From the NCBI RefSeq assembly GCF_018613755.1, contig NZ_JAGGPP010000003.1, forward strand, positions 112,377 through 176,376: DNA of 64,000 nt, given 5' to 3'. The stretch comes from Arthrobacter sp. ISL-72 (lineage in GTDB: Bacteria > Actinomycetota > Actinomycetes > Actinomycetales > Micrococcaceae). Below, piece by piece: positions 1 to 10,393 of the stretch (within the stretch, counting starts at the first letter, position 1; every line of letters begins with the position of its first letter). The position numbers and the translations under genes were made by a program. Under the pieces are notes generated by a model, which saw only the letters and a list, made by a program, of their open reading frames with translations, had not been told where the DNA came from and searched no databases.

Positions 1-944
1 ACCCGGTTCCAGTCACGGTAGATTTCGTGGACGCCGTCCTGGTCAAAGAACGGCGACGGCGGATACAGCGGCGAGACCGGCTGGTGCTCCTCGGCGGCCG
101 TTGCGACGCCCGCACCAGCCGCTGCGGCACCCGCGGCGCCGTGGGCGCGGTGCGGTTCCTCCGCCTCGGTATGCCCGCCAGGGGAATCACCGGGCAGTTC
201 GGTGGTTCCTTCCACCATGGCTGCTGAGCCTGCCCAGTCGGGCAGCCCCGCTTCCTTGACCATGCCGTGTGCCACGTCCACGCGGAAACCGTCCACGCCG
301 CGGTCCAGCCAGAACCGCAGCACGGAGCGCATTTCTTCCTGCACCTCCGGGTTTTCCCAGTTCAGGTCCGGCTGCTTGGTGTCGAAAAGGTGCAGGTACC
401 ATTCGCCGGGCGTGCCGTCTGCCTCAGTGATGCGGGTCCATGCAGGTCCGCCGAAGATGGACTTCCAGTTGTTCGGTGCCAGGTCGCCGAGGCCGGACCC
501 GGGAACCGAATCCTTGCCGGGCCGGAACATGTAACGGTCCCGTTCGCGGGAACCCGGGGGAGACGCCAGGGCCTGTTGGAACCAGACGTGTTCGTCCGAG
601 GTGTGGTTAGGGACCAGGTCGACGATGACCTTCAGCCCCAGCCGGTGAGCTTTCTGCAACATGTCATCGAAGTCGGCCAGGGTGCCGAAGAGCGGGTCCA
701 CCTGACGGTAATCGGCAACGTCATATCCTGCGTCCGCCTGGGGCGACTTGTAGAACGGCGACAGCCACACGGCGTCGACTCCCAGTTTCTGCAGGTGGTC
801 CAAATGGGCGGTAACGCCGCGGAGATCGCCCATGCCGTCCCCGTTGGCGTCGGCAAAGGAACGCGGGTAGACCTGATACACCACGGCGCTGGCCCACCAG
901 GCCTCGGTCGAGGTGCCGGCAGTGGGAACGGTGTTGTGGACCAC
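1..944 (-). CDS. GH13 alpha-glucosidase (oligo-1,6-glucosidase type), C-terminus off the window
   Basis: Glycoside hydrolase family 13 enzyme that would release glucose from short alpha-glucosides taken up by the adjacent ABC transporter. 314 codons are visible and the frame is open at the left edge, so the C-terminal part is missing. Visible family motifs are conserved region I (VDLVPNHTSDEH, residues 108-119) and region II (GFRVDVAHGM, 219-228) with the expected nucleophile Asp223. Residues about 250-290 are an Ala/Gly/His/Glu-rich stretch inside the barrel, longer and lower in complexity than usual. The GTG start is chosen because it follows an AAAGG box at good spacing and gives the typical N-terminus with WWASAVVYQVYPRSF. 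It is divergent from the binding-protein gene and shares its control region. Confidence 0.93.
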   Translation of the reverse strand, partial: MVHNTVPTAGTSTEAWWASAVVYQVYPRSFADANGDGMGDLRGVTAHLDHLQKLGVDAVWLSPFYKSPQADAGYDVADYRQVDPLFGTLADFDDMLQKAHRLGLKVIVDLVPNHTSDEHVWFQQALASPPGSRERDRYMFRPGKDSVPGSGLGDLAPNNWKSIFGGPAWTRITEADGTPGEWYLHLFDTKQPDLNWENPEVQEEMRSVLRFWLDRGVDGFRVDVAHGMVKEAGLPDWAGSAAMVEGTTELPGDSPGGHTEAEEPHRAHGAAGAAAAGAGVATAAEEHQPVSPLYPPSPFFDQDGVHEIYRDWNR

Positions 945-969
945 AGGTATCCTTTCAGTAAAGTTTCTG

Positions 970-1008
970 TGTAAACGCTTGCATTTCTCACCGCAACGTT
1001 ACTAGTGT
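970..1008 (+). promoter_or_regulatory. LacI-type operator overlapping the -35 of the alpha-glucoside transport operon
   Basis: The imperfect palindrome TGTAAACGCTTGCATT (970-985) has the central CG and half-sites typical of LacI-family operators. Its right half contains TTGCAT (979-984), which can act as a -35 with TAGTGT (1003-1008) as a -10 at 18-base spacing. It sits between the divergent alpha-glucosidase and binding-protein genes. The LacI regulator at 4664 is the obvious ligand (inference). Confidence 0.6.
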
Positions 1009-1068
1009 GATGGGCACCACTTCAACCGCACCGCCGAATTGCTTGTCACTCAGCGAGGAGTCTCATTT

Positions 1069-2358
1069 ATGAAAACCCCTAACTTCCTACTGCCGGCAGC
1101 TGCCGCCGGCATCCTGGCATTAACCCTCTCCGCCTGCGCCGGTGGAGGGGGCACAACAGGCGGCGGGGGAGGCAGCGGCGATGCCGAACAGGGCCTCGAC
1201 GGCCGCGGCCCTATCACCTACGTCCAAGGCAAGGACAACAGCAATGTTGTGCGCCCCTTGATCGAAAAGTGGAACGCCGACCACCCGAACGAAAAGGTCA
1301 CCTTCAAGGAGCAGACCGACCAGGCCGACCAGCAGCATGATGACTTGGTCCAGCACTTCCAGGCGAAGGACGCCGGTTACGACGTCGTCGACGTGGACGT
1401 GGTGTGGACCGCGGAATTCGCGGCAAAGGGCTGGCTGCAGCCGCTCAAGGACAAGATGGCCATCGACACCAGCGCCATGCTCAAGCCGACGGTTGAGAGC
1501 GGAACCTACAAGGGAACCCTCTACGCTGCCCCGCAGACGTCCGATGGCGGCATGCTGTACTACCGCAAGGACCTGGTCCCCACGGCGCCGAAGACGTGGG
1601 ACGAAATGATGAGCATGTGCTCCATCGCGAAGGAAAACAACATTGGCTGCTATGCGGGCCAGTTCAGCAAGTATGAGGGCCTGACTGTCAACGCCTCCGA
1701 AGCCATCAACTCGTTTGGCGGTTCTGTGCTGGATAAGGACGGCAAGCCGAGCCTGAACACGGACGAAGCCAAGACCGGGTTGGAAAACCTCGCGAAGGCC
1801 TACGCTGATGGCAACATTCCGAAGGAAGCCATCACGTACAAGGAAGAAGAGAGCCGTCAGGCATTCCAGGACGGTAAGCTCCTGTTCCTGCGCAACTGGC
1901 CGTACGTGTACAACCTGGCCACCACCGAAGGATCATCCAAGGTCAAGGACGTCCTGGGCCTGGCTGCCCTCCCGGGTGTGGACGGTCCAGGTGCTTCGTC
2001 ACTTGGCGGCCACAACCTCGCCGTGAGTGTCTACTCAAAGAACAAAGCCACCGCCCTGGACTTCCTGAAGTTCATGACGTCGGAAGAGACGGAGAAGTTC
2101 TACGCCACGCAGGGCTCGCTCGCCCCGGTCCTGACCTCGCTGTATGAAGACGAGGAACTCGTTGCCAAGCTGCCCTACCTGCCGGTTCTGAAGACCTCCA
2201 TCGAGAACGCGGTGCCGCGTCCGGTAACGCCGTTCTACCCGGCCGTCACCAAGGCCATCCAGGACAACGCATACCCTGCTATCAAGGGAGAGAAATCCGT
2301 GGAAGACGCCCTAGCCGACATGCAGAAGTCCATCGAATCCGCCGGTGCGGGATCGTAG
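1069..2358 (+). CDS. Sugar ABC transporter substrate-binding lipoprotein
   Basis: Extracellular solute-binding protein (family 1, COG1653 type) for an alpha-glucoside such as maltose or trehalose; the substrate is inferred from the neighbouring alpha-glucosidase. 429 residues. A lipoprotein signal peptide ends in the lipobox LSAC (Cys23), followed by a Gly-rich linker, then a typical binding-protein body (for example DVVDVDVVWTAEFAAKGWLQPL). The ATG at 1069 is preferred over an in-frame start 30 bases upstream because a strong GCGAGGAG box precedes it and it gives a clean signal peptide. It is the first gene of a binding protein-permease-permease-small protein operon; no ATPase is encoded here, so a shared MsiK-type ATPase elsewhere is likely. 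Confidence 0.93.
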   Translation: MKTPNFLLPAAAAGILALTLSACAGGGGTTGGGGGSGDAEQGLDGRGPITYVQGKDNSNVVRPLIEKWNADHPNEKVTFKEQTDQADQQHDDLVQHFQAKDAGYDVVDVDVVWTAEFAAKGWLQPLKDKMAIDTSAMLKPTVESGTYKGTLYAAPQTSDGGMLYYRKDLVPTAPKTWDEMMSMCSIAKENNIGCYAGQFSKYEGLTVNASEAINSFGGSVLDKDGKPSLNTDEAKTGLENLAKAYADGNIPKEAITYKEEESRQAFQDGKLLFLRNWPYVYNLATTEGSSKVKDVLGLAALPGVDGPGASSLGGHNLAVSVYSKNKATALDFLKFMTSEETEKFYATQGSLAPVLTSLYEDEELVAKLPYLPVLKTSIENAVPRPVTPFYPAVTKAIQDNAYPAIKGEKSVEDALADMQKSIESAGAGS

Positions 2359-2365
2359 TTCTGCC

Positions 2366-3403
2366 ATGGCAACCGAATTAGGCCCGACGCCGGTCAAGTC
2401 ACCGGCGTCGGGCGGTACCCCGATCCATCACGGCCCCAAGGGCGTAGGTGAGGACAACAAGATCCTCAGCCAGGGCAAATGGGCTTCCTGGCTCCTGGCC
2501 CCCACCATCATCGCCTTGGGCATCGTGATCGTTTATCCGATCATCAGCGCCATCGTGATGTCCTTCCAGAAGGATGCCGGCCTGGATCCCGCCACCGGCC
2601 TCTTCACCGCCGGCGGCCCGGCAGGCGTCCAGAACTACGTCAACTGGATCGCGCAGCAATGTTCAGCCCCCGGTGGCGGAACCGTCGCATGTCCGCCGGG
2701 AACCCTCGGCGGCCAGTTCTGGACAGCCACGACAACAACGTTCTTCTTCACCGTTGTCACCGTGGCCTTGGAAACCGTCCTGGGCTTCTGGATGGCCATG
2801 ATCATGGCCCGCACTTTCAAGGGCCGCAGCCTGGTCCGCGCCGCCGTCCTGGTGCCGTGGGCCATCCCCACTGCTGTCACGGCAAAGCTTTGGTTCTTCA
2901 TCTTCGCCTTCGAGGGCATCGCCAACAAGCTGTTCAACACCACCATCCTCTGGACCGGTAGCGAGTGGCCTGCAAAGTGGGCGGTCATCATCGCCGACGT
3001 GTGGAAGACGACGCCGTTTATGGCGCTGTTGATCCTCGCCGGCCTGCAGATGATCCCGGCGGAGGTCTACGAGGCTGCCAAGGTGGACGGTGCCACAGCC
3101 TGGCAGCGGTTCCGCATGATCACTCTCCCGCTGGTGAAGCCTGCGCTGATGGTGGCCATCCTGTTCCGCACGCTGGATGCACTGCGCATGTTCGACCTCC
3201 CGTACATCCTGACCGGCGGCGCGAACAACACCACCACGCTGTCCATCCTGGTGATTAACCAGATCAGGCAAGGGTTCAACTCGGCGGCGGCGCTATCCAC
3301 CATCACGTTCATCATCATCTTCATCGTCGCCTTCATTTTCGTCCGCTTCCTGGGCGCGAATGTCGTGGAACAAAGCGGCGCCACGGGTAAGGGGAAGAAA
3401 TGA
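2366..3403 (+). CDS. Sugar ABC transporter permease (MalF/SugA type)
   Basis: Inner-membrane subunit of the alpha-glucoside importer, 345 residues. It has a cytoplasmic N-terminal tail, a first membrane segment around residues 43-64, a large extracytoplasmic loop with two Cys residues, then the binding-protein-dependent transport domain. The EAA loop that contacts the ATPase is visible as EVYEAAKVDGATAWQRF. An ATG is chosen 7 bases after the binding-protein stop; an in-frame GTG at 2345 would overlap the upstream gene. The stop overlaps the next permease start as ATGA, indicating translational coupling. Confidence 0.93.
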   Translation: MATELGPTPVKSPASGGTPIHHGPKGVGEDNKILSQGKWASWLLAPTIIALGIVIVYPIISAIVMSFQKDAGLDPATGLFTAGGPAGVQNYVNWIAQQCSAPGGGTVACPPGTLGGQFWTATTTTFFFTVVTVALETVLGFWMAMIMARTFKGRSLVRAAVLVPWAIPTAVTAKLWFFIFAFEGIANKLFNTTILWTGSEWPAKWAVIIADVWKTTPFMALLILAGLQMIPAEVYEAAKVDGATAWQRFRMITLPLVKPALMVAILFRTLDALRMFDLPYILTGGANNTTTLSILVINQIRQGFNSAAALSTITFIIIFIVAFIFVRFLGANVVEQSGATGKGKK

Positions 3404-4296
3404 GCAACGGGACAGCCACAACTGCCCTGAGGGCGGAACAGGACAGGGGCCGCAAGACCGCCCAGAACCGGGAGAAATGGGCACAGGGGCGCACCTACAT
3501 TAGCGCCGCTGTAATCCTTATCTGGTGTCTCGCACCGGCGTACTGGATGGTGGTTACGGCCTTTCGTGACGTCGGCTTCACCTATGACACGTCCATCCTT
3601 CCCACCCACGTCACCCTGGACAACTTCAACACTGCCTTCGATACGTCGTTCGGTAACAGGTTCGGCCAGGCACTGCTTAATAGCGTCTTCATCGGTGTGG
3701 TGGTCACCGCCGTATCGTTGCTGATCGGCGTGTTCGCCGCGTATGCACTGGCGCGGCTTAACTTCCGGTTCAAGTACCTTGTCCTCGGCTTCATCCTGGG
3801 GGCCTCAATGTTCCCGGGTGTCGCCCTGATCACCCCGCTCTTCCAGCTGTTTACCAACATTGGCTGGATGGGTACGTACCAGGCACTGATCATCCCGAAC
3901 ATCTCGTTCGTGCTGCCGCTGACCGTCTACACCATGACGTCCTTCTTCCGCGAAATGCCGTGGGAGCTGGAGGAATCGGCCCGGGTGGATGGCTGCACCC
4001 AGGGACAGGCGTTCAGGAAGGTGATCATGCCGCTCGCGGCGCCGGCTATCTTCACGACGGCTATTCTGGCGTTCATTTCCTCCTGGAATGAATTCCTGAT
4101 TGCCAGCCAGCTCTCCAGCGATGCAACCCAGCCGGTGACGGTGGCCATCGCCAACTTTGCCGGCGCACAGCCGAACCAGATTCCTTACACGGCCATCATG
4201 GCCGCCGGAACCATCGTCACCATTCCTTTGGTGATCCTGGTCCTGGTCTTCCAGCGCAAGATTGTTGCCGGCCTTACCGCCGGCGCCGTCAAGTGA
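3400..4296 (+). CDS. Sugar ABC transporter permease (MalG/SugB type)
   Basis: Second membrane subunit of the importer, 298 residues, about six membrane segments. The EAA motif is ELEESARVDGCTQGQAF, and the C-terminus carries the usual long final membrane helix. The start overlaps the stop of the first permease by 4 bases (ATGA), and its own stop overlaps the GTG of the following small gene, so all four genes should be co-translated. It pairs with the first permease to form the translocation pore. Confidence 0.93.
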   Translation: MSNGTATTALRAEQDRGRKTAQNREKWAQGRTYISAAVILIWCLAPAYWMVVTAFRDVGFTYDTSILPTHVTLDNFNTAFDTSFGNRFGQALLNSVFIGVVVTAVSLLIGVFAAYALARLNFRFKYLVLGFILGASMFPGVALITPLFQLFTNIGWMGTYQALIIPNISFVLPLTVYTMTSFFREMPWELEESARVDGCTQGQAFRKVIMPLAAPAIFTTAILAFISSWNEFLIASQLSSDATQPVTVAIANFAGAQPNQIPYTAIMAAGTIVTIPLVILVLVFQRKIVAGLTAGAVK

Positions 4297-4562
4297 CGGG
4301 TTCGGCAGTGGACGCGAACCAGAACCACGGAAGGGTCCGCAGTGAACACCGGCGGACCCGCTCCGGGGAGGACTTCGACATCATCATCGGATTCCTCGGG
4401 TTCTGGGCCGTCGTCCTGCTGGTGGTCACCGTCTGGATGGAGGTGACCGCGCAGCCGGCACTCGGCTGGGCCCTGGGCCTGCTCGGCGTGCTCCTGGTCC
4501 TCTACGGCATGTTGCGGCTCCGCCGGCGCCTGCCTGCGAGGACCGCTACGCGTAAGAAATAG
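4293..4562 (+). CDS. Small two-helix membrane protein of unknown function
   Basis: 89 residues: a charged, His/Arg-rich N-terminal tail of about 28 residues, two hydrophobic segments (about 29-49 and 57-74), and a basic C-terminus (RLRRRLPARTATRKK). The GTG start overlaps the permease stop as GTGA, so it belongs to the transport operon. No known domain is recognised. By position it could be an accessory subunit of the importer, but nothing in the sequence proves this. A short inverted repeat (GAGCTG-5-CAGCTC, 4563-4579) follows its stop, without a T-tract. Confidence 0.6.
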   Translation: MTGSAVDANQNHGRVRSEHRRTRSGEDFDIIIGFLGFWAVVLLVVTVWMEVTAQPALGWALGLLGVLLVLYGMLRLRRRLPARTATRKK

Positions 4563-4663
4563 GAGCTGATCAACAGCTCAAGGCTGAGCAGAATAGACTG
4601 GCTTGTTGCCGCAGGGGGAAGCACAAGAGCAAGAATCTGCGAACAGCTGAATAAGGGGTAACT

Positions 4664-5725
4664 GTGGCACGCACAACAGACAGGGCTCAACGGGGCGGCC
4701 ATTCCGGCGTCAGCATTGAGGACGTCGCAGCCGCAGCCGGAGTCTCCACTGCCACAGTCTCGCGGGCAGTCCGCGGACTGCCCAGGGTTTCACCGGCCAC
4801 CCGGGAAAAAATTCTCGAGGTGGCCGGTGCCTTGGGCTACGTGGCCTCCTCCTCCGCCTCGGGCCTGGCCACGGGACGGACCAAAACCATTGGCGTGCTG
4901 GCACCGTTCGTGAGCCGGTGGTTCTTCTCCAAGGCCATCGAGGGTGCGGACCGGGAGCTCCACGCCCGCCAATACAACCTGTCCCTGTTCAACCTGGGCG
5001 GGCACGGCAGCAACCGCGAGCGGCTGTTCAGCAAAACCATGGTCTACAAGCAGATAGATGCCCTGCTGGTGCTCTGTATGGCACTCACGCATGACGAAAT
5101 CCAGCACCTGCAAAAAATCGACATTCCGCTGGTGGTGGTGGGCGGCCATGTGGAGGAATGCCCGTACATCGGCATCGATGACTACGCCGCGGCGTCCACC
5201 GCCGTGCGGCACCTGATCAGCCTGGGCCACAAGGACATCGCGCTCCTGCACGGCGACGACGAGACAGACCTCAACTTCGACGTTCCGCGCGTCCGGATCA
5301 AGGCGTTCCAGGACGTCATGGCCGGATCGGGGCTGACAGTGCGGCCTGAATGGGACGAGTGGGGCGACTTCACCGTCCGCAGCGGCCAGGACGCCTTTGC
5401 CAGGATGTGGACGCAGGACGGGCCGAAACCCACCGCCATCTTCTGCGCTTCCGACGAGATGGCCATGGGTGTCATCTTCGAAGCGAACAAAGTGGGCGTC
5501 CGCGTCCCCGAAGACCTGTCCGTCATCGGGATCGACGACCACGACTTTTCTGACGCCATGGGACTGACCACCGTCAGGCAAAGGCCCGATGAGCAGGCCG
5601 AGCTCGGCACCAAGATGCTGCTCGACGAACTGGACGGCACCGGCGTGGTTCATTCCGCCGTGGCCCCGCATCAGTTGATCGTCCGGCGGACGACGGCGGC
5701 GCCCCCTTCGCGGCGGCAGGCCTAG
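4664..5725 (+). CDS. LacI-family transcriptional regulator (alpha-glucoside locus)
   Basis: 353 residues. The N-terminal helix-turn-helix (VSIEDVAAAAGVSTATVSRA, about residues 15-34) is followed by a periplasmic-binding-protein-like effector domain. Phrases such as GYVASSSASGLATGRTKTIG and ASDEMAMGVIFEANKVGVRVP are classic for the family. The GTG start follows AAGGGG at good spacing. It lies directly downstream of the transporter operon and probably represses it through the operator at 970-985, with the transported sugar as inducer (inference). Its end overlaps the converging hypothetical gene by 4 bases. Confidence 0.92.
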   Translation: MARTTDRAQRGGHSGVSIEDVAAAAGVSTATVSRAVRGLPRVSPATREKILEVAGALGYVASSSASGLATGRTKTIGVLAPFVSRWFFSKAIEGADRELHARQYNLSLFNLGGHGSNRERLFSKTMVYKQIDALLVLCMALTHDEIQHLQKIDIPLVVVGGHVEECPYIGIDDYAAASTAVRHLISLGHKDIALLHGDDETDLNFDVPRVRIKAFQDVMAGSGLTVRPEWDEWGDFTVRSGQDAFARMWTQDGPKPTAIFCASDEMAMGVIFEANKVGVRVPEDLSVIGIDDHDFSDAMGLTTVRQRPDEQAELGTKMLLDELDGTGVVHSAVAPHQLIVRRTTAAPPSRRQA

Positions 5726-6714
5726 GAGGCGCGGGCCAGCTGCCTGATGGGAATCCAGCGGGAGGCCAGCCGGCGGTAGGCGGCCGCTGCCCCCGTCATG
5801 TCTCCCTCGGCCAGGCATTCGATGCCAAGGCGGACGTCCATTGGTGAATCGTCCGGATAGACCTTGTCCGCCACTGCGCCGTAGTCCAGTTCCACCACCG
5901 ACCCGGGGTGGAAGAGTTCCAGCCACTCGGTGAGCTGGGTCATGTCATCGAGCATGTCCAGGTCCGGAGCGGCCAGGGCAAGGTTGGCCACGGCGTAGCG
6001 CACGCGTTCCAGGGCCTCGCCGATCCGCGCCCAGACGCGGACCGTGACGATCCGTCCGCCCGACTCCACCACGTCCTGCGGGTCCGACTCCTGGAAAAGC
6101 GAGAACCAACTGAACGGGATGCCCCACGTGGAGGCGCGGGTGTGGACGCGGGTGGTGCCCTCGCGGGCCTTTACCAGGTCGATGCGTTCCTGGTGCTTGT
6201 CCCGCTGTTCCTCCGGAATCAGCAGTTCGGCCAGGGGCCCGTGGATGCCTTCCATGAGGGCGTTGGCCGCAAGGCCTGCCCGCAGCACCAGCTGGCTGGG
6301 GCAGTACAGCAGCGCAGGCTCCCCGCTCTCGCCGTCGCCGTCAGCGTCGGCCTCGGCTTCGGCAGCGTGGCCCGGCTTCCCGGCATCGGCAGCAGCGGCA
6401 GAAGCGTCACCGGGCCTGCCGGCATCGGTTGCGTCGGACCTGTGCCTGGGCGGCCGTTCCGGCTCCGCGGGAGCCGGAACGACCCGCACCAGGTCGGTGC
6501 GCCCGGTGGGGAAAGGATCGCCGCCGGGACGCGTGATCCTGCCGAGCGAAGCCTGCAGCTCCGCGTTCTCCACGGCTGCGCGGGACACTGTCCGGGCACC
6601 GGCCGCCTGAAGCGCGGCGCGCTGCTCTTCCGGGAACGCAGACAGCGGCTCGTAGATCCGCAGCGCGGATGAGAACGGCAGGCCCGCCTGGCCCCGGTAG
6701 ATGTTGCCCGTCAT
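5722..6714 (-). CDS. Conserved hypothetical protein
   Basis: 330 residues, no domain recognised. The N-terminal part (1-85) and the C-terminal half (about 133-330) look globular. Between them, residues 86-132 form a low-complexity linker rich in Ala, Asp, Gly, Pro and Glu, with Arg at its start. The C-terminal half includes aromatic patches (STWGIPFSWFSLFQES) and an acidic helix-rich end. There is no signal peptide and no membrane segment. It starts 10 bases after the exodeoxyribonuclease III stop and is probably co-transcribed with it, which hints at but does not prove a link to DNA maintenance. Confidence 0.7.
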   Translation of the reverse strand: MTGNIYRGQAGLPFSSALRIYEPLSAFPEEQRAALQAAGARTVSRAAVENAELQASLGRITRPGGDPFPTGRTDLVRVVPAPAEPERPPRHRSDATDAGRPGDASAAAADAGKPGHAAEAEADADGDGESGEPALLYCPSQLVLRAGLAANALMEGIHGPLAELLIPEEQRDKHQERIDLVKAREGTTRVHTRASTWGIPFSWFSLFQESDPQDVVESGGRIVTVRVWARIGEALERVRYAVANLALAAPDLDMLDDMTQLTEWLELFHPGSVVELDYGAVADKVYPDDSPMDVRLGIECLAEGDMTGAAAAYRRLASRWIPIRQLARAS

Positions 6715-6724
6715 CGCGGACCCA

Positions 6725-7531
6725 TCAGTTTGCCAGTTCTACGATGACCGGAGCATGGTCCGAGGCGCCCTTGCCCTTGCGCTCCTCGCGGTCGATCGAC
6801 GCGCCGGTCACGCGGGAGGCGAGGGCGGGGGAGGCCAGGACGAAGTCGATCCGCATGCCTTCCTTCTTCGGGAATCGCAGCTGCGTGTAGTCCCAGTACG
6901 TGTAGACGCCGGGTCCGGGAGTGTAGGGCCGCACCACATCGGTGAAGCCTGCCGATTCGAAGGCGTGGAACGCGGCGCGCTCCGGCGGGCTGACGTGAGT
7001 GTACCGGTTGTTCACGAACAGGTCGATGTCCCACACGTCGTCATCGAACGGCGCGATGTTCCAGTCGCCCATCAGCGCCACCTGGGCTCCGGGGTTTTCG
7101 GTGACGAGTCCCTGGGCGTGCGTCTTGAGGCTTTCGAGCCACTTGAGCTTGTACGGCATGTGCTCGTCGTCCAGGGAGCGGCCGTTGGGGATGTAGAGGC
7201 TCCAGACCCGGATGCCGGCACACGTGGCGGCCATGGCGCGGGCTTCCTGCACGGGATCCGTGCCTGCCTTGCCGAACGAGGGCTGGTCCAGGAAGGTCCG
7301 CTCAACATCCTCCAGCCCCACCCGGGAGGCGATGGCCACGCCGTTCCACTGGTTCACCCCGAAGTGGGCCACCTCGTAGCCCATCCGCTCGAAGAGTTCC
7401 CACGGGAAGTTTTCGTCCTTGCACTTGGTTTCCTGGATGGCCAGGACATCGCAGTCGCTGCGCTGAAGCCAGGCCTCCACGCGGTCGGCTCGGGCACGGA
7501 GGGAGTTCACATTCCAGGTCGCAATCTTCAC
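6725..7531 (-). CDS. xth: Exodeoxyribonuclease III (AP endonuclease family 1)
   Basis: Base-excision-repair nuclease that cleaves at abasic sites and degrades one strand 3' to 5'. 268 residues, the normal length. Conserved elements of the endonuclease/exonuclease/phosphatase fold are visible: KIATWNVNSLRAR at the N-terminus, the metal-binding Glu in AIQETKC, GDWNIAP, and the C-terminal catalytic SDHAPVIVEL. The start codon is GTG after an AGGAA box. The start lies 262 bases from mmsA on the opposite strand. Confidence 0.95.
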   Translation of the reverse strand: MKIATWNVNSLRARADRVEAWLQRSDCDVLAIQETKCKDENFPWELFERMGYEVAHFGVNQWNGVAIASRVGLEDVERTFLDQPSFGKAGTDPVQEARAMAATCAGIRVWSLYIPNGRSLDDEHMPYKLKWLESLKTHAQGLVTENPGAQVALMGDWNIAPFDDDVWDIDLFVNNRYTHVSPPERAAFHAFESAGFTDVVRPYTPGPGVYTYWDYTQLRFPKKEGMRIDFVLASPALASRVTGASIDREERKGKGASDHAPVIVELAN

Positions 7532-7602
7532 AGTTCCTAACTTACCGAACTTGGGCGCCGGACAAAGCGGCTCGGCGGGTCCGCGGCGGACGTATTGGCG
7601 CA

Positions 7603-7677
7603 GAAACGGGGCACTTCGGCACGGACACGCCCTCGGCTGGTGCCTCAGAGGCGAAATTGCCGCTCAAATTGCCCCAC
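7603..7677. repeat. Intergenic repeat element, copy A
   Basis: This stretch between xth and mmsA begins with GAAACGGGGCACTT (7603-7616) and ends with AAATTGCCCC (7668-7675), which can pair imperfectly. The same 14-base opening recurs on the opposite strand at 33045-33058, in another intergenic region. The 262-base gap 7532-7793 otherwise holds only the mmsA promoter region. Confidence 0.4.
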
Positions 7678-7730
7678 GACGGCGGCCGCGCTGCCTCCCG
7701 CTGCGACGCCGCCGGCACTCTGGAATTTAG

Positions 7731-7749
7731 TAGGAAGTCCGAGTATATT
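7731..7749 (+). promoter_or_regulatory. Putative operator with -10 element for the mmsA operon
   Basis: TAGGAAGTCCGAGTATATT contains a near-palindromic GGAAGTCC core followed by TATATT, a good -10 hexamer, 45 bases before the mmsA start. Sixteen of its 19 bases recur, in the same orientation relative to the gene, in front of the acyl-CoA synthetase (15700-15718, minus strand). This suggests a shared acyl-CoA-responsive regulator (inference). Confidence 0.5.
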
Positions 7750-7793
7750 CAGCAGCAGGATGATGTAGGTCACATGCAAAGGAGCATTTCATC

Positions 7794-9292
<1,499 letters not shown>

Positions 9293-9293
<1 letters not shown>

Positions 9294-10393
9294 TGACCGC
9301 AGAAACGAAGGCAGAAGAGACCGCAGGGAGCCCCGCCGATGACGTGCTGTTTGAGCGGCGCGGCCATCTTGGCGTCATCACCCTGAACCGGCCCAAGGCG
9401 GTGAACGCCCTCACCGCCGGCATGGCCGCCGCAATGCTGGAGCGGCTCTCCGAGTGGGCGGACGACGACGGCGTGGCCACCGTTCTGGTGCACGGTGCCG
9501 GGGAGCGGGGGCTGTGCGCCGGGGGCGACATTGTTGCCATCTACCAGGACATGCTGGCAGGCGGTAAACAAACCGCCGACTTCTGGCGCGTTGAGTACCA
9601 GCTGAACGCCCTGATTGCCGGGTATCCCAAGCCGTATGTGGCCTTTATGGACGGCCTGGTGCTGGGCGGCGGTGTAGGGATCTCGGCACACGGCTCAGTG
9701 CGCGTGGTCACCGAACGCACCCGCACCGGCATGCCGGAGACCACCATCGGTTTTGTGCCCGACGTCGGCGGCACCCTGCTGCTTTCCCGCTCCCCGGGGG
9801 AGGCAGGCACCCATGCCGCCCTGACCGGCGCGCACCTGAGCGGGGCCGACGCCCTGTTCCTGGGATTGGCGGACCATTTCGTGCCCTCCGTAAACCTGCC
9901 CGCCCTGGAGGCCGCGCTCGAAACCGAAACGGCGGAAGCCGCCGTCGGACGCTTTACCGACAAGCCCCCGGCGTCGGCGCTGGCCGGAGAGCAGCACTGG
10001 ATCAACGCCTGCTACTCAAGTGACGACGCGGAGGAGATTCTGCGCCGGCTGCGTGCCTTTGGAGGAGGCAGTTCCGGTGAGGCGGCCGCCGCCGCCGACA
10101 CCATCGAAGCGAAGTCTCCCACCGCCGTGAAGGTTGCGCTGGGATCGCTCCGCCGGGCACGGGGACTGACCCTGGAGGAAGCGTTGGAGCAGGAATACCG
10201 GGTGGGCCTGCGGTTCCTGGCCGGCCCGGACTTCCGTGAGGGGATCCGTGCCCAGGTGGTGGAAAAGGACAGGAACCCGCGCTGGAAGCCGGCCACCCTG
10301 CACGAGGTCTCCAGTGCCGACGTCGAAAGGTTCTTTGCGCCCGTGGGGGAGCGGGAACTCAAGCTGCAGTCAAAGGAGGCCGACAATGTCTGA
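9293..10393 (+). CDS. 3-hydroxyisobutyryl-CoA hydrolase (crotonase superfamily)
   Basis: 366 residues, the length of 3-hydroxyisobutyryl-CoA hydrolases rather than the roughly 260 of simple enoyl-CoA hydratases. It would release free 3-hydroxyisobutyrate in valine catabolism. Oxyanion-hole segments are visible as GLCAGGDIVAIYQ and MDGLVLGGGVGIS, and the active-site region as MPETTIGFVPDVGG. The start overlaps the mmsA stop and its end overlaps the mmsB start by 8 bases. The position between mmsA and mmsB matches the order of reactions in the pathway. Confidence 0.93.

Noticed and set aside
4790..5926. 378-codon open frame opposite the LacI gene
   Set aside because: It is antisense to a clear LacI regulator and reads as low-complexity composition-driven sequence with no domain; typical of high-GC shadow frames.
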